Source: Haplomitrium mnioides
Lineage: Eukaryota > Marchantiophyta > Haplomitriopsida > Calobryales
Direction: 5' to 3'
Assembly: GCA_049999725.1 (NCBI GenBank)
Contig: JBNGIS010018627.1
Span: 1-27,471, forward strand
DNA length: 27,471 bases
Part shown: piece after piece, positions 18,768 through 27,471 of the stretch
Position numbering within the stretch: the stretch's first letter is position 1
Layout: every line of letters begins with the position of its first letter
Notes under the pieces: generated by a model
What the model was told of the DNA's origin: nothing
Databases searched by the model: none
The model's input: the letters and a program-made list of their open reading frames with translations, nothing else
Translations under genes and position numbers: made by a program

Positions 18768-19607
18768 GGTGAAGGAGAGGTGCTCGTTCACAACAACATA
18801 CGAATATCAAGGAGGCAGCAGGAGAGGTACTCGTTCACAGCAACATACAAATACTGAAGGGAGGACTGCATCGATCTACTTCCTGCAGCCGAATTGCAAG
18901 GAGAAATTTTCAGAAAAAATTCTGAAACATCTGGTATCTAATCTTGACGTCGAAGGAAGAAATTGAAGCTGAGAGAATGGCCAAGGGGAGAGGTAAATCG
19001 TGAGGTGAAATTTTCAGAAAAAAAATCTGAAACGTCTGGCATCTACACTCAGTTTTTCGCTGAAGAAAACGTCTTGTATCTACGCTCGGCTTTTCATTGA
19101 AGAAAACATCGCGGAGCTAAGTTTTTGAACTTTTTAATTTTTCAGGCGAGTTTTTTTCTCCCGGCAATTTTTCCCGGCGAGATTTTTCAACGCACGGGTT
19201 ATAGTCTCTAAATCATTGTTTTGCCTACTATGAGGTGAAGAAGATTTTTGAAAAGCTCTGAGAGCTTTCCATAACAACCCTAAACCCAAATATCAAGGAG
19301 GCAGCAGGAGAGGTGCTCGTTCACAGCAGTATACAAATACTCAAGGGAGGACTGCATCGATTTACTTGCTGCAGCCGAATTGGAAGGAGAAATTTTCAGA
19401 AAAAAATCTGAAACATCTGGTATCTAATCTTAACCTCGAAGGAAGAAATTGAGGCTGAGAGAATGGCCAATGGAAGAGGCAAATTGTCACGTGAAATTTT
19501 CAGAAAAAAAATCGAAAACGTCTCGTATCTACGCTCGGTTTTTCGCTGAAGAAAACGTCGCGGAGCTAAGTTTTTGAAATTTTTGATTTTTCCGGCGAGT
19601 TTTTTTT
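18768..19607. repeat. Satellite array, segment 1 (before first gap)
   Basis: The array begins with a partial monomer of about 48 bp (GAGAGGTGCTCGTTCACAAC, 18775 onward) fused to the first full monomer at 18829, with the next at 19312. The monomer landmarks, in order, are: GAGAGGTGCTCGTTCACAG; GGGAGGACTGCATCGATCTA; AAATTTTCAGA/TCTGAAACATCTGG; TTGACGTCGAAGGAAGAAATTG; ATGGCCAAGGGGAGAGGTAAAT; a second TTTTCAGA/TCTGAAACGTC; one or two copies of a spacer of about 36 bp; GCGGAGCTAAGTTTTTGAAC; a T-rich stretch; GACGCACGGGTTATAGTC; and AAAGCTCTGAGAGCTTT. The first full monomer has two spacers (483 bp). Confidence 0.93.
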
Positions 19608-19707
19608 NNNNNNNNNNNNNNNNNNNNNNNNNNNNNNNNNNNNNNNNNNNNNNNNNNNNNNNNNNNNNNNNNNNNNNNNNNNNNNNNNNNNNNNNNNNNN
19701 NNNNNNN
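19608..19707. other. Assembly gap (100 N)
   Basis: Exactly 100 N interrupts a monomer inside the satellite array. A round 100 usually marks a gap of unknown size, so the true satellite length here is unknown. Confidence 0.97.
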
Positions 19708-22700
19708 GAAGGAAGAAATTGAGGCTGAGAGAATGGCCAAGGGGAGAGGTAAATCGTCAGGTGAAATTTTTAGAAAAAAAATCTGAAACGTTTGGTATTT
19801 ACGCTCGGTTTTTCGTTGAAGAACACGTCTCGTATCTACGCTCGGTTTTTCGCTGAAGAAAACATCGTGGAGCTAAGTTTTTGAACTTTTTGATTTTTCC
19901 GGCGAGTTTTTTTTTCTTGGCCATGTTTCCCGGCGAGATTTTCCAACGCACGGGTTATAGTCTCTAAATCACTATTTTGCCCACTACGAGGTGAAGAAGA
20001 TTTTTTGAAAAGCTCTGAGAGCTTTCCATAACAACCCAAAACCCAAATATCAAGGAGCCAGTAGGAGAGGTGCTCGTTCAAAGTAGGATACAAATACTCA
20101 AGGGAGGACTGCATCGATCTACTTGCTGCGGCTGAATTAGACGGAGAAATTTTCAGAAAAAAATCTGAAACATCTGGTATCTAATCTTGACGTCGAAGGA
20201 AGAAATTGAGGCTGAGAGAATCGCCAAGGGGAGAGGTAAATCGTAGGGTGAAATTTTCAGAAAACAAAATCTGAAACGTCTCGTATCTACGCTCGGTTTT
20301 TCGCTGAAGAAAACGTCCCGTAGCTATGTTTTTGAACTTTTTGATTTTTCCAGCGAGTTTTTTTTTTCTCGGCGAGATTTTCCGACGCATGAGTTATAGT
20401 CTCTAAATCACTATTTTGCCCACTACGAGGTGAAGATGATTTTTGAAAAGCTCTGAGAGCTTTCCATAACAACCCTAAACCCAAATATCAAGGAGGCAGC
20501 AGGAGAGGTGCTCGTTCACAGCAACATACAATTACTCAAGGGAGGACTGCATCGATCTACTTGCTGTAGTTGAATTGGAAGCAGAAATTTTGACAAAAAA
20601 ATCTGAAACATCTGGTATCTAATCTTGACGTCGAAGGCAGAAATTGAGGCTGAGAGAATGGCCAAGGGGAGAGGAAAATCGTTAGGTGAAATTTTGAGAA
20701 AAAAAATCTGAAACGTCTAGTATCTACGCTCGATTTCATGCTGAAGAAAACAATGCGGAGCTAAGTTTTTGAACTTTCTGATTATTCCGGCGAGTTTTTT
20801 TTTCTTGGCAATGTTTCTCGGCGAGATTTTGCGACGCACGGGTTATAGTCTCTAAATCATTGTTTCGCCTACTACGAGGTGAAGAAGATTTTTCAAAAGC
20901 TCTGAGAGCTTTCCATAACAACTCGAAACCCAAAAATGAAGGAGGCAGCAGGAGAGGTGCTCGTTCACAGCAGCATACAAATACTGAAGGGAGGACTGCA
21001 TCGATCTAGTTGCAATAGCCAAATTGGAAGGAGAAGTTTTCAGAAAAAAATCTGAAACATTTGGTATCTAATCTTGACGTCGAAGGAAGAAATTGAGGTT
21101 GAGAGAATGGCCAAGGGGAGAGGTAAATCATCATGTGAAATTTTGAGAACACAAATCTGAAACATATGGTATCTATGCTCGATTACCCGTTGAAGGAAAC
21201 GTCACGGAGCTAAGTTTTTGAACTTTTTGATTTTTTCCGGCGAGATTTTCCGACGCAAGGGTTATAGTCTATAAATCACTGTTTTGCGCACTACGAGGTG
21301 AAAAAGATTTTTGAAAAGCTATGAGAGCTTTCCATAACAACCCTAAACCCAAATGTCAAGGAGGCAGCAGGAGAGGTGCTCGTTCACAGCAACATACAAA
21401 TACTCAAGGGAGGACTGCATCGATCTACTTGTTGCAGCCAAATTGGAAGGAGAAAATTTAATAAAAAAATCTGAAACATCTGGAATTTAATCTTGACGTC
21501 GAAGGAAGAAATTGAAGCTGAGAGAATGGCCAAGAGGAGAAGTAAATCGTCACGTGAAATTTTCAGAAAAAAAATCTGAAACGTCTGGTATCTATGCTCG
21601 GTTTTTCGTTGAAGAAAACGTTTGGTATCTACGCTCAGTTTTTAGCTGAAGAAAACGTTGCGGAGCTAAGTTTTTGAACTTTTTGATTTTTCGGCGAGTT
21701 TTTTTTTATCCTGGCTAGATTTTTTTACGCACGAGTTATAGTCTCTAAATCACTATTTCGCCAACTACGAGGTGAAGAAGATTTTTGAAAAGCTGTGAGA
21801 GCTTTCCATAACAACCCTAAACCGAAATATCAAGGAGGGAGCGGGAGAGGTGCTCGTTCATAGCAACATACAAATACTCAAGGGAGGACTGCATCGATCT
21901 ACTTGCTCCAACCGAATTAGAAGGAGAAATTTTCAGAAAGAAATCTGAAACATCTGGTATATAATCTTGACGTCGAAGGAAGAAATTGAGGCTGAGAGAA
22001 CCGCCAAGGGGAGAGGTAAATCGTCACGTGAAATTTTCAGAAAACAAAATCTGAAACTTCTCGTATCTATGCTCGGTTTTTCGCTGAAGAAAACGTCGCA
22101 TAGCGAAGTTTTTGAACTTTTTGATTTTTCCGGCGAGTGTTTTTTTCTCGGCAAGATTTTCCGACGCACGAGTTATAGTCTCTAAATCACTATTTCGCCC
22201 ACTACAAGGTGAAGAAGATTTTTGAAAAGCTCTGAGAGCTTTCCATAACAACCCTAAACCCAAATATGAAGGAGGCAGCAGGAGAGGTGCTCGTTCACAG
22301 CAGCATACAATTACTCAAGGGAGGACTGCATCGATCTACTTGCTGCAGTCGAATTGGAAGGAGAAATTTTCAGAAAGAAATCTGAAACATCTGGTATCTA
22401 ATCTTGACGTCAAAGGCAGAAATTGAGGTTGAGAGAATGGCCAAGGGGAGAGGAAAATTGTTAGGTGAAAATTTCAGAAAAAAAAATCTGAAACGTCTGG
22501 TATCTATGCTCGATTTCTCGCTGAAGAAAACAATGCGGAGCTAAGTTTTTGAACTTTTTGAGTTTTCCAGCGAGTTTTTTTTTCTTGGCAATGTTTCTCG
22601 GCGAGATTTTGCGACGCACGGGTTATAGTCTATAAATCACTGTTTTGCGCACAACGAAGTGAAAAAGATTTTTGAAAAGCTCTGAGAGCTGTCCATAACA

Positions 22701-23730
22701 ACACTAAACCCAAATATCAAGGAGGCAGCAGGAGAGGTGCTCGTTCACAGCAACATACAAATACTCAAGGGAGGACTGCATCGATCTACTTGTTGCAGCC
22801 GAATTGGAAGGAGAAAATTTCAGAAAAAAATCTGAAACATCTGGTATCTAATCTTGACGTCGAAGGAGGAAATTGAGGCTAAGAGAATGGTCAAGGGGAG
22901 AGGTACATCGTTTGGTGAAATTTTCAAAAAAAAAATCTGAAATGTCTCGTATCTACGCTCGGTTTATCGCTGAAGAAAACGTCTGGTATCGACACTTGGT
23001 TTTTCGCTGAAGAAATAGTTGCGGAGCTAAGTTTTTGAACTTTTTGATTTTTTCCGGCAAGGTTTTTTTTTTCGGGCAGGATTTTTCCACGCACTGGTTA
23101 TAGTCTCTAAATCACTGTTTTGCCCACTACGAGGTGAAGAAGATTTTTGAAAAGCTCTGAGAGGTTTCCATAACAACCCTAAACCCAAATGTCAAGGAGG
23201 TAGCTGGAGAGGTGCTTGTTCACAGCTGTATACAAATACTGAAGGGAGGACTGCATCGATCTACTTGCTGCAGCCGAATTGGAAGGAGAAATTTTCAGAA
23301 AAAAATCTGAAACATCTGGTATCTAATCTTGACGTCAAAGGAAGAAATAGAGGTTGAGAGAATGGCCAAGGGGAGAGGTAAATCGTCACGTGCAATTTTC
23401 AGAAACAAAATCTAAAACGTCTGGTATCTACGATCGTTTTTTTGTTGAAGAAAACATCTGGTATCTATGCTCGGTTTTTTAGTGAAGAAAATGTCGCGGA
23501 GCTAAGTTTTTGAACTTTTTGATTTTTCCGGCGACTTTTTTTTTCCCGGCGAGATTTTTCGGCGCATGGGTTATAGTCTCTAAATCACTATTTTGCCCAC
23601 TACGAGGTGAAGAACATTTTGGAAAAGTTGTGAGAGCTCTCTATAACAACCCTTAACCCAAATATCAAGGAGGCAGTAGGAGAGGTGCTCGTTCACAGCA
23701 ACATACAAATACTGAAGGGAGGACTGCATC
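19708..23730. repeat. Satellite array, segment 2
   Basis: Using the TGCTCGTTCA landmark, monomers start at 20071, 20509, 20958, 21377, 21851, 22288, 22738, 23213 and 23686. The lengths are 438, 449, 419, 474, 437, 450, 475 and 473 bp. Those of 473-475 bp carry two copies of the 36-bp spacer and those of 437-450 bp carry one. The 419-bp monomer has one spacer and lacks part of the T-rich CCCGGCGAG segment. Scattered open frames occur on both strands (60-93 codons), and the same frames are broken in neighbouring monomers. Confidence 0.93.
20071..22737. repeat. Higher-order repeat pair within the satellite (shift about 1.78 kb)
   Basis: Monomers 20071 and 21851 share private variants (AGAAAACAAAATCTGAAAC, a changed CGTCxCxTAGC). 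Monomers 20509 and 22288 share CAATTACTCAAGG, AAGGCAG, TTAGGTGAA and ACAATGCGGAGC. The shifts are 1780 and 1779 bp. Monomers 21377 and 22738 share TTGTTGCAGCC and GAGAAAATTT at a shift of only 1361 bp. The 3' end of monomer 22288 carries variants of monomer 20958 (TATAGTCTATAAATCACTG, TTTTGCGCAC). Together these indicate that one monomer was removed by unequal exchange. Confidence 0.7.
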
Positions 23731-25461
23731 NNNNNNNNNNNNNNNNNNNNNNNNNNNNNNNNNNNNNNNNNNNNNNNNNNNNNNNNNNNNNNNNNNNNNN
23801 NNNNNNNNNNNNNNNNNNNNNNNNNNNNNNTATCTATGCTCGGTTTTTCGCTAAAGAAAATGTCGCGAAGCTTAGTTTTTGAGCTTATTGATTTTTCCGG
23901 CGAGTTTTTTTTCCCGGCAATGTTTCTGGGCGAGATTTTCTGACGCACGGGTTATAGTCTCTAAATCACTATTTCGAACCACTACGAGGTGAAGAAGATT
24001 TTTGAAAAGCTCTGAGAGCTTTCCACAACAACCCTAAACCCAAATATCAAGGAGGCAGCAGGAGAGATGCTCGTTCACAACAGCATACAAATACTCAAGG
24101 TAGGGCTGCATTGATCTACTTGCTGTAACCAAATTGGAAGGAGAAATTTTCAAAAAAAATCTGAAACATCTGGTATCTAATCTTGTCGTCGAAGGAAGAA
24201 ATTGAGGCTGAGAGAGTGGTCAAGGGGAGAGGTAAATTGCTGGTGAAATTTAAAAATAAAAAATCTAAAACATCTCGTATCTACGCTCAGTTTATCGCTG
24301 AAGAAAACGTCTGGTATCTACGCTCGGTTTTTCGCTGAAGAAATAGTTGCGGAGCTAAGTTTTTGAACTTTTTGATTTTTTCGGCGAGATTTTTCCACGC
24401 ACTGGTTATAGTCTCTAAATCACCATTTCGTCCACTACGAGGTGAAGAAGATTTTTAAAAAGCTCTTAGAGCTTTCTATAACAACCCTAAACCCAAATGT
24501 CAAGGAGGCAGCTGGAGAGGTGCTTGTTCACAGCAGTATACAAATACTGAAGGGAGGACTGCATCGATCTACTTGCTGCAGCCGAATTGGAAGGAGGAAT
24601 TTTCATAAAAAAATCATAAACATCAGGTATCTAATCTTGACGTCGAAGGAAGAAATAGAGGTTGAGAGAATGGCCAAGGGGAGAGGTAAATCGTCACGTG
24701 AAATTTTCAGAAACAAAATCTGAAACGTCTGGTATCTACGCTCGTTTTTCCGTTGAAGAAAACATCTGGTATCTACGCTCGGTTTTTCGGTGAAGAAAAT
24801 GTCGCGGAGCTAAGTTTTTCAACTTTTTGATTTTTCCGGCGAGATTTTTCGACGTATGGGTTATAGTCTCTAAATCACTATTTTGCCCACTACGAGGTGA
24901 AGAACATTTTGGAAAAGCTGTGAGAGCTTTCCATAACAACCCTTAACCCAAATATCAAGGAGGCAGTAGGAGAGGTGCTCGTTCACAGCAGCATACAAAT
25001 ACTGAAGGGAGGACTGCATCGATCTACTTGCTGCAGCCGAATTGGAAGGAGAAATTTTCAGAAAAAAATCTGAAACATTTGGTATCTAATCTTGATGTCG
25101 AAGGAAGGAATAGAGGTTGAGAGAATGGCCAAGGGGAGAGGTAAATCGTCATGTGAAATTTTCAGAAAGAAAATCTGAAACGTCTGGTATCTACGCTCGG
25201 TTTTTAGTTGAAGAAAACGTCTCGTATCTACGCTCGGTTTTTCGCTAAAGAAAATGTCGCGGAGCTTAGTTTTTGAACTTTTTGATTTTTCCGGCGAGTT
25301 TTCTTTTCCCGGCAATGCTTCTTGGCCATATTTTCCGACGCACAGGTTATAGTCTCTAAATCACTGTTTCGCCCACTACGAGGTGAAGAAGATTTTTGGA
25401 AAGCTCTGAGAGCTTTCCATAACAACCCTAAACCCAAATATCAAGCAGGCAGCAGGAGAGA
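22738..25461. repeat. Three-monomer higher-order repeat, two copies
   Basis: Monomers 22738, 23213 and 23686 correspond in order to 24068, 24521 and 24976. The first pair shares TTTATCGCTGAAG, AGAAATAGTTGCGG and CACGCACTGGTTATAG. The second shares GTAGCTGGAGAGG or GCAGCTGGAGAGG, GGTGCTTGTTCACAG and GAAGAAATAGAGGTTGAGAG. The third shares CCCTTAACCC and AGGCAGTAGGAGAGG. The shifts are 1330, 1308 and 1290 bp as assembled, but the first copy contains the 100-N gap. Confidence 0.72.
23731..23830. other. Assembly gap (100 N)
   Basis: A second run of exactly 100 N falls within the monomer that starts at 23686. It lies between two copies of a three-monomer repeat, so a collapsed or expanded copy number is likely. 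Confidence 0.97.
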
Positions 25462-27471
25462 TGTTTGTTCACAGCAACATACAAATACTGAAGGGAGGAC
25501 TGCATCGATTGACTTGGTGCAGCCGAATTGGAAGGAGAGATTTTCAGAAAAAAATCTGAAACATCTTGTATCTAATCTTCACGTCGAAGGAAGAAATTGA
25601 CGCTGAGAGAATGGCCAAGGGGAGAGGTAAATCGTCAGGTGAAATTTTGATCAAAAAAATCGGAAACGTCTGGTATGTACGCTCGGTTTTTCGCTGAAGA
25701 AAACGTCTGGTATCTACGCTCGGTTTTTTGCTGAAGAAAACGTCGCGGAGCTAAGTTTTTGAACTTTTTGATTTTTCCGGCGAGTTTCTTTTTCCCAGCA
25801 AGATTTTATGACGCACGGGTTATAGTCTCTTAATCACTAATTTGCCCACTACGAGGTGAAGAAGATTTTTCAAAAGCTCTGAGAGCTTTCCATAACAACT
25901 CTAAACCCAAATATAAAGGAGGCAGCAGGAGAGGTGCTCGTTCACAGCAGCATACAAATACTGAAGGGAGGACTGCATCGATCTACTTGCTGCAGCCAAA
26001 TTGGAAGGAGAAATTTTTCAGAAAAAATTCTGAAACATCTGGTATCTAATCTTGACGTCGAAGGAAGAAATTGAGTCTGAGAGAATGGCCAAGGGGAGAG
26101 GTGAATCGTCACGTGAAATTTTGAGAAAACATATCTGAAACATCTGGTATCTACGCTCGGTTTTTCGCTGAAGAAAACGTCGCAGACCTAAGTTTTTGAA
26201 ATTTTTGATTTTTCGGACGAGTTTTATTTCTCCCGGGGAGATTTTTTGGATGCACGGGTTATAGTCTCTAAATCACTGTTTTGCCCACTACGAGTTGAAG
26301 AAGATTTTTGAAAAGCTCAGAGAGCTTTCCATAACAACCCTAAACCCAAATATCAAGGAGGCAGCAGGAGAGGTGCTTGTTCACAGCAGCATACAAATAC
26401 TAAAGGGAGGACTGCATCGATTGACTTGCTGCAACCGAATTGGAAGGAGAAATTTTCAGAAAAAAATCTGAAACATCATGTATCTAGTCTTCACGTCAAA
26501 GGAAGAAATTTAGGCTGAGAGAATCGCCAAGGGGAGAGGTAAATCGTCACGTGAAATTTTGAGAAAAAAAATCTGAAACGTCTAGTATCTATGCTCGGTT
26601 TCTCGCTGAAGAAAACGTCTGGTATCTACGCTCGGTTTTTGGCTGAAGAAAACGTCGCGCAGCTAAGTTTTTGAACTTTTTGATTTTTCCGGCAAGTTTC
26701 TTTTTCTCGACAAGATTTTCTGACGCACGGGTTATAGTCTCTAAATCATTGTTTCGCCCACTACGAGGTGGAGAAGATTTTTGAAAAGCTGTGAGATCTT
26801 TCCATAACAAACCTAAACCCAAATATCAAGGAGGTAGCAGGAGAGGTGCTCGTTCACAGCAGCATACAAATACTGAAGGGAGGAGTCCATCGATCTACAA
26901 CCTGCAGCCGAATTGGAAGGAGAAATTTTCAGAAAAAAATCTGAAACATTTGGTATCTAATCTTGACGTCGAAGGAAGAAATTGAGGCTGAGAGAACGGC
27001 CAAGGGGAGAGGTAAATTGTCAGCTGAAATTTTTAGAAAAAAAATCTAAAACATATGGTATCTACGCTCGGTTTTTCGCTAAAAAAAACGTCGCGGAGCT
27101 AAGTTTTTGAACCTTTTGATTTTTCCGGCGAGTTTTTTTTTCCCGGCAATGCTTCTTGGCCATATTTTCCGACGCACGGGTTATAGTCTCTAAATCACTA
27201 TTTCGCCCACTACGAGGTGAAGAAGATTTTTGAAAAGCTCTGAGAGCTTTCCATAACAACTCTAAACCCAAATATCAAGGAGGCAGCAGGACAAATGCTT
27301 GTTCACATCAACATACAAATACTGAAGGGAGGACTGCATCGATTAACTTGGTGCAGTCGAATTGGAAGGAGAGATTTTCAGAAAAAAATCTGAAACATCT
27401 TGTATCTAATCTTCACGTCGAAGGAAGAAATTGAGGCTGAGAGAATGGCCAAGGGGAGAGGTAAATCGTCA
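23831..27471. repeat. Satellite array, segment 3 (continues past window end)
   Basis: Monomers start at 24068, 24521, 24976, 25462, 25935, 26374, 26847 and 27296 (partial). The lengths are 453, 455, 486, 473, 439, 473 and 449 bp. The 453- and 455-bp monomers carry two spacers but lack about 20 bp of the T-rich segment, so length alone does not give the class. The array shows no sign of ending at the window edge. Confidence 0.93.
25462..27471. repeat. Four-monomer higher-order repeat, about 1.83 kb
   Basis: The monomer at 25462 recurs as the partial monomer at 27296, sharing ACTTGGTGCAG, GAGAGATTTTCAG, CATCTTGTATCTAATCTTC and a degenerate GAGAG(A)TGxTTGTTCAC start. The preceding monomers (24976 and 26847) also share the ending CAATGCTTCTTGGCCATATT. 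The shift is 1834 bp, which is four monomers. Confidence 0.7.

Noticed and set aside
19254-27252. True telomere or interstitial telomeric array
   Set aside because: Only a single 1.4-unit CCCTAAA word occurs per monomer, never a tandem run.
18766-27471. Many 60-93-codon frames in the satellite, such as the one containing MAKGRGKSS
   Set aside because: They recur in register with the monomer but are broken by frameshifts or stops in neighbouring copies, occur on both strands, and some run through N gaps.
1-27471. tRNA, rRNA or other structural RNA genes
   Set aside because: I found no cloverleaf with A/B boxes and no rRNA-like conserved segment. The TGGTATCAGAGC match is a retrotransposon PBS, not a tRNA.

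Overview
The window looks like transposon-rich, gene-poor chromatin of a flowering plant. The evidence is a Ty1/copia polyprotein of plant type, primer-binding sites of the tRNA-iMet kind, very long LTRs, degenerate Ty3/gypsy gag-pro, plant telomere-like CCCTAAA motifs and a large satellite array with two 100-N assembly gaps. No intact protein-coding gene is visible. Genus and species cannot be determined from the sequence alone.

Layout from left to right. (1) 1-1140 is a decayed minus-strand Ty3/gypsy gag-protease fragment whose pol would lie beyond the left edge. (2) 1771-2637 is a minisatellite of about 18 copies of a 48-bp unit. (3) 2802-17805 is a minus-strand Ty1/copia element with LTRs of about 192 bp, broken in every domain and missing most of its reverse transcriptase. 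(4) A second element, 2886-12812, sits inside the left LTR of that copia. It has 4.04-kb and 2.95-kb LTRs flanked by a perfect 5-bp target duplication (ATAAT). Its 2.9-kb internal region holds only a minus-strand gag-like frame with a CCHC knuckle and an acidic Pro/Glu-rich region, plus a copia LTR fragment at about 7224-7643. There is no pol. (5) 17893-18212 is the orphan 5' end of another copia (LTR plus PBS) on the plus strand. (6) 18410-18733 is a minus-strand fragment resembling the Bet v 1/SRPBCC ligand-binding fold. (7) 18768-27471 is a tandem satellite with a monomer of about 420-486 bp that runs off the right edge.

The order of events can be read from the nesting. The copia inserted first and is more diverged between its LTRs. 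The long-LTR element then split the copia 3' LTR, and its own LTRs later diverged by point changes, a deletion of about 1.17 kb and minisatellite copy-number change. The satellite has its own architecture: a spacer of about 36 bp present once or twice per monomer, internal half-repeats, a conserved palindrome, poly-A-loop hairpins, a telo-box-like motif, and multi-monomer higher-order repeats of about 1.3-1.8 kb. No co-operating gene system was found. The most unusual material is the satellite and the non-autonomous long-LTR element.
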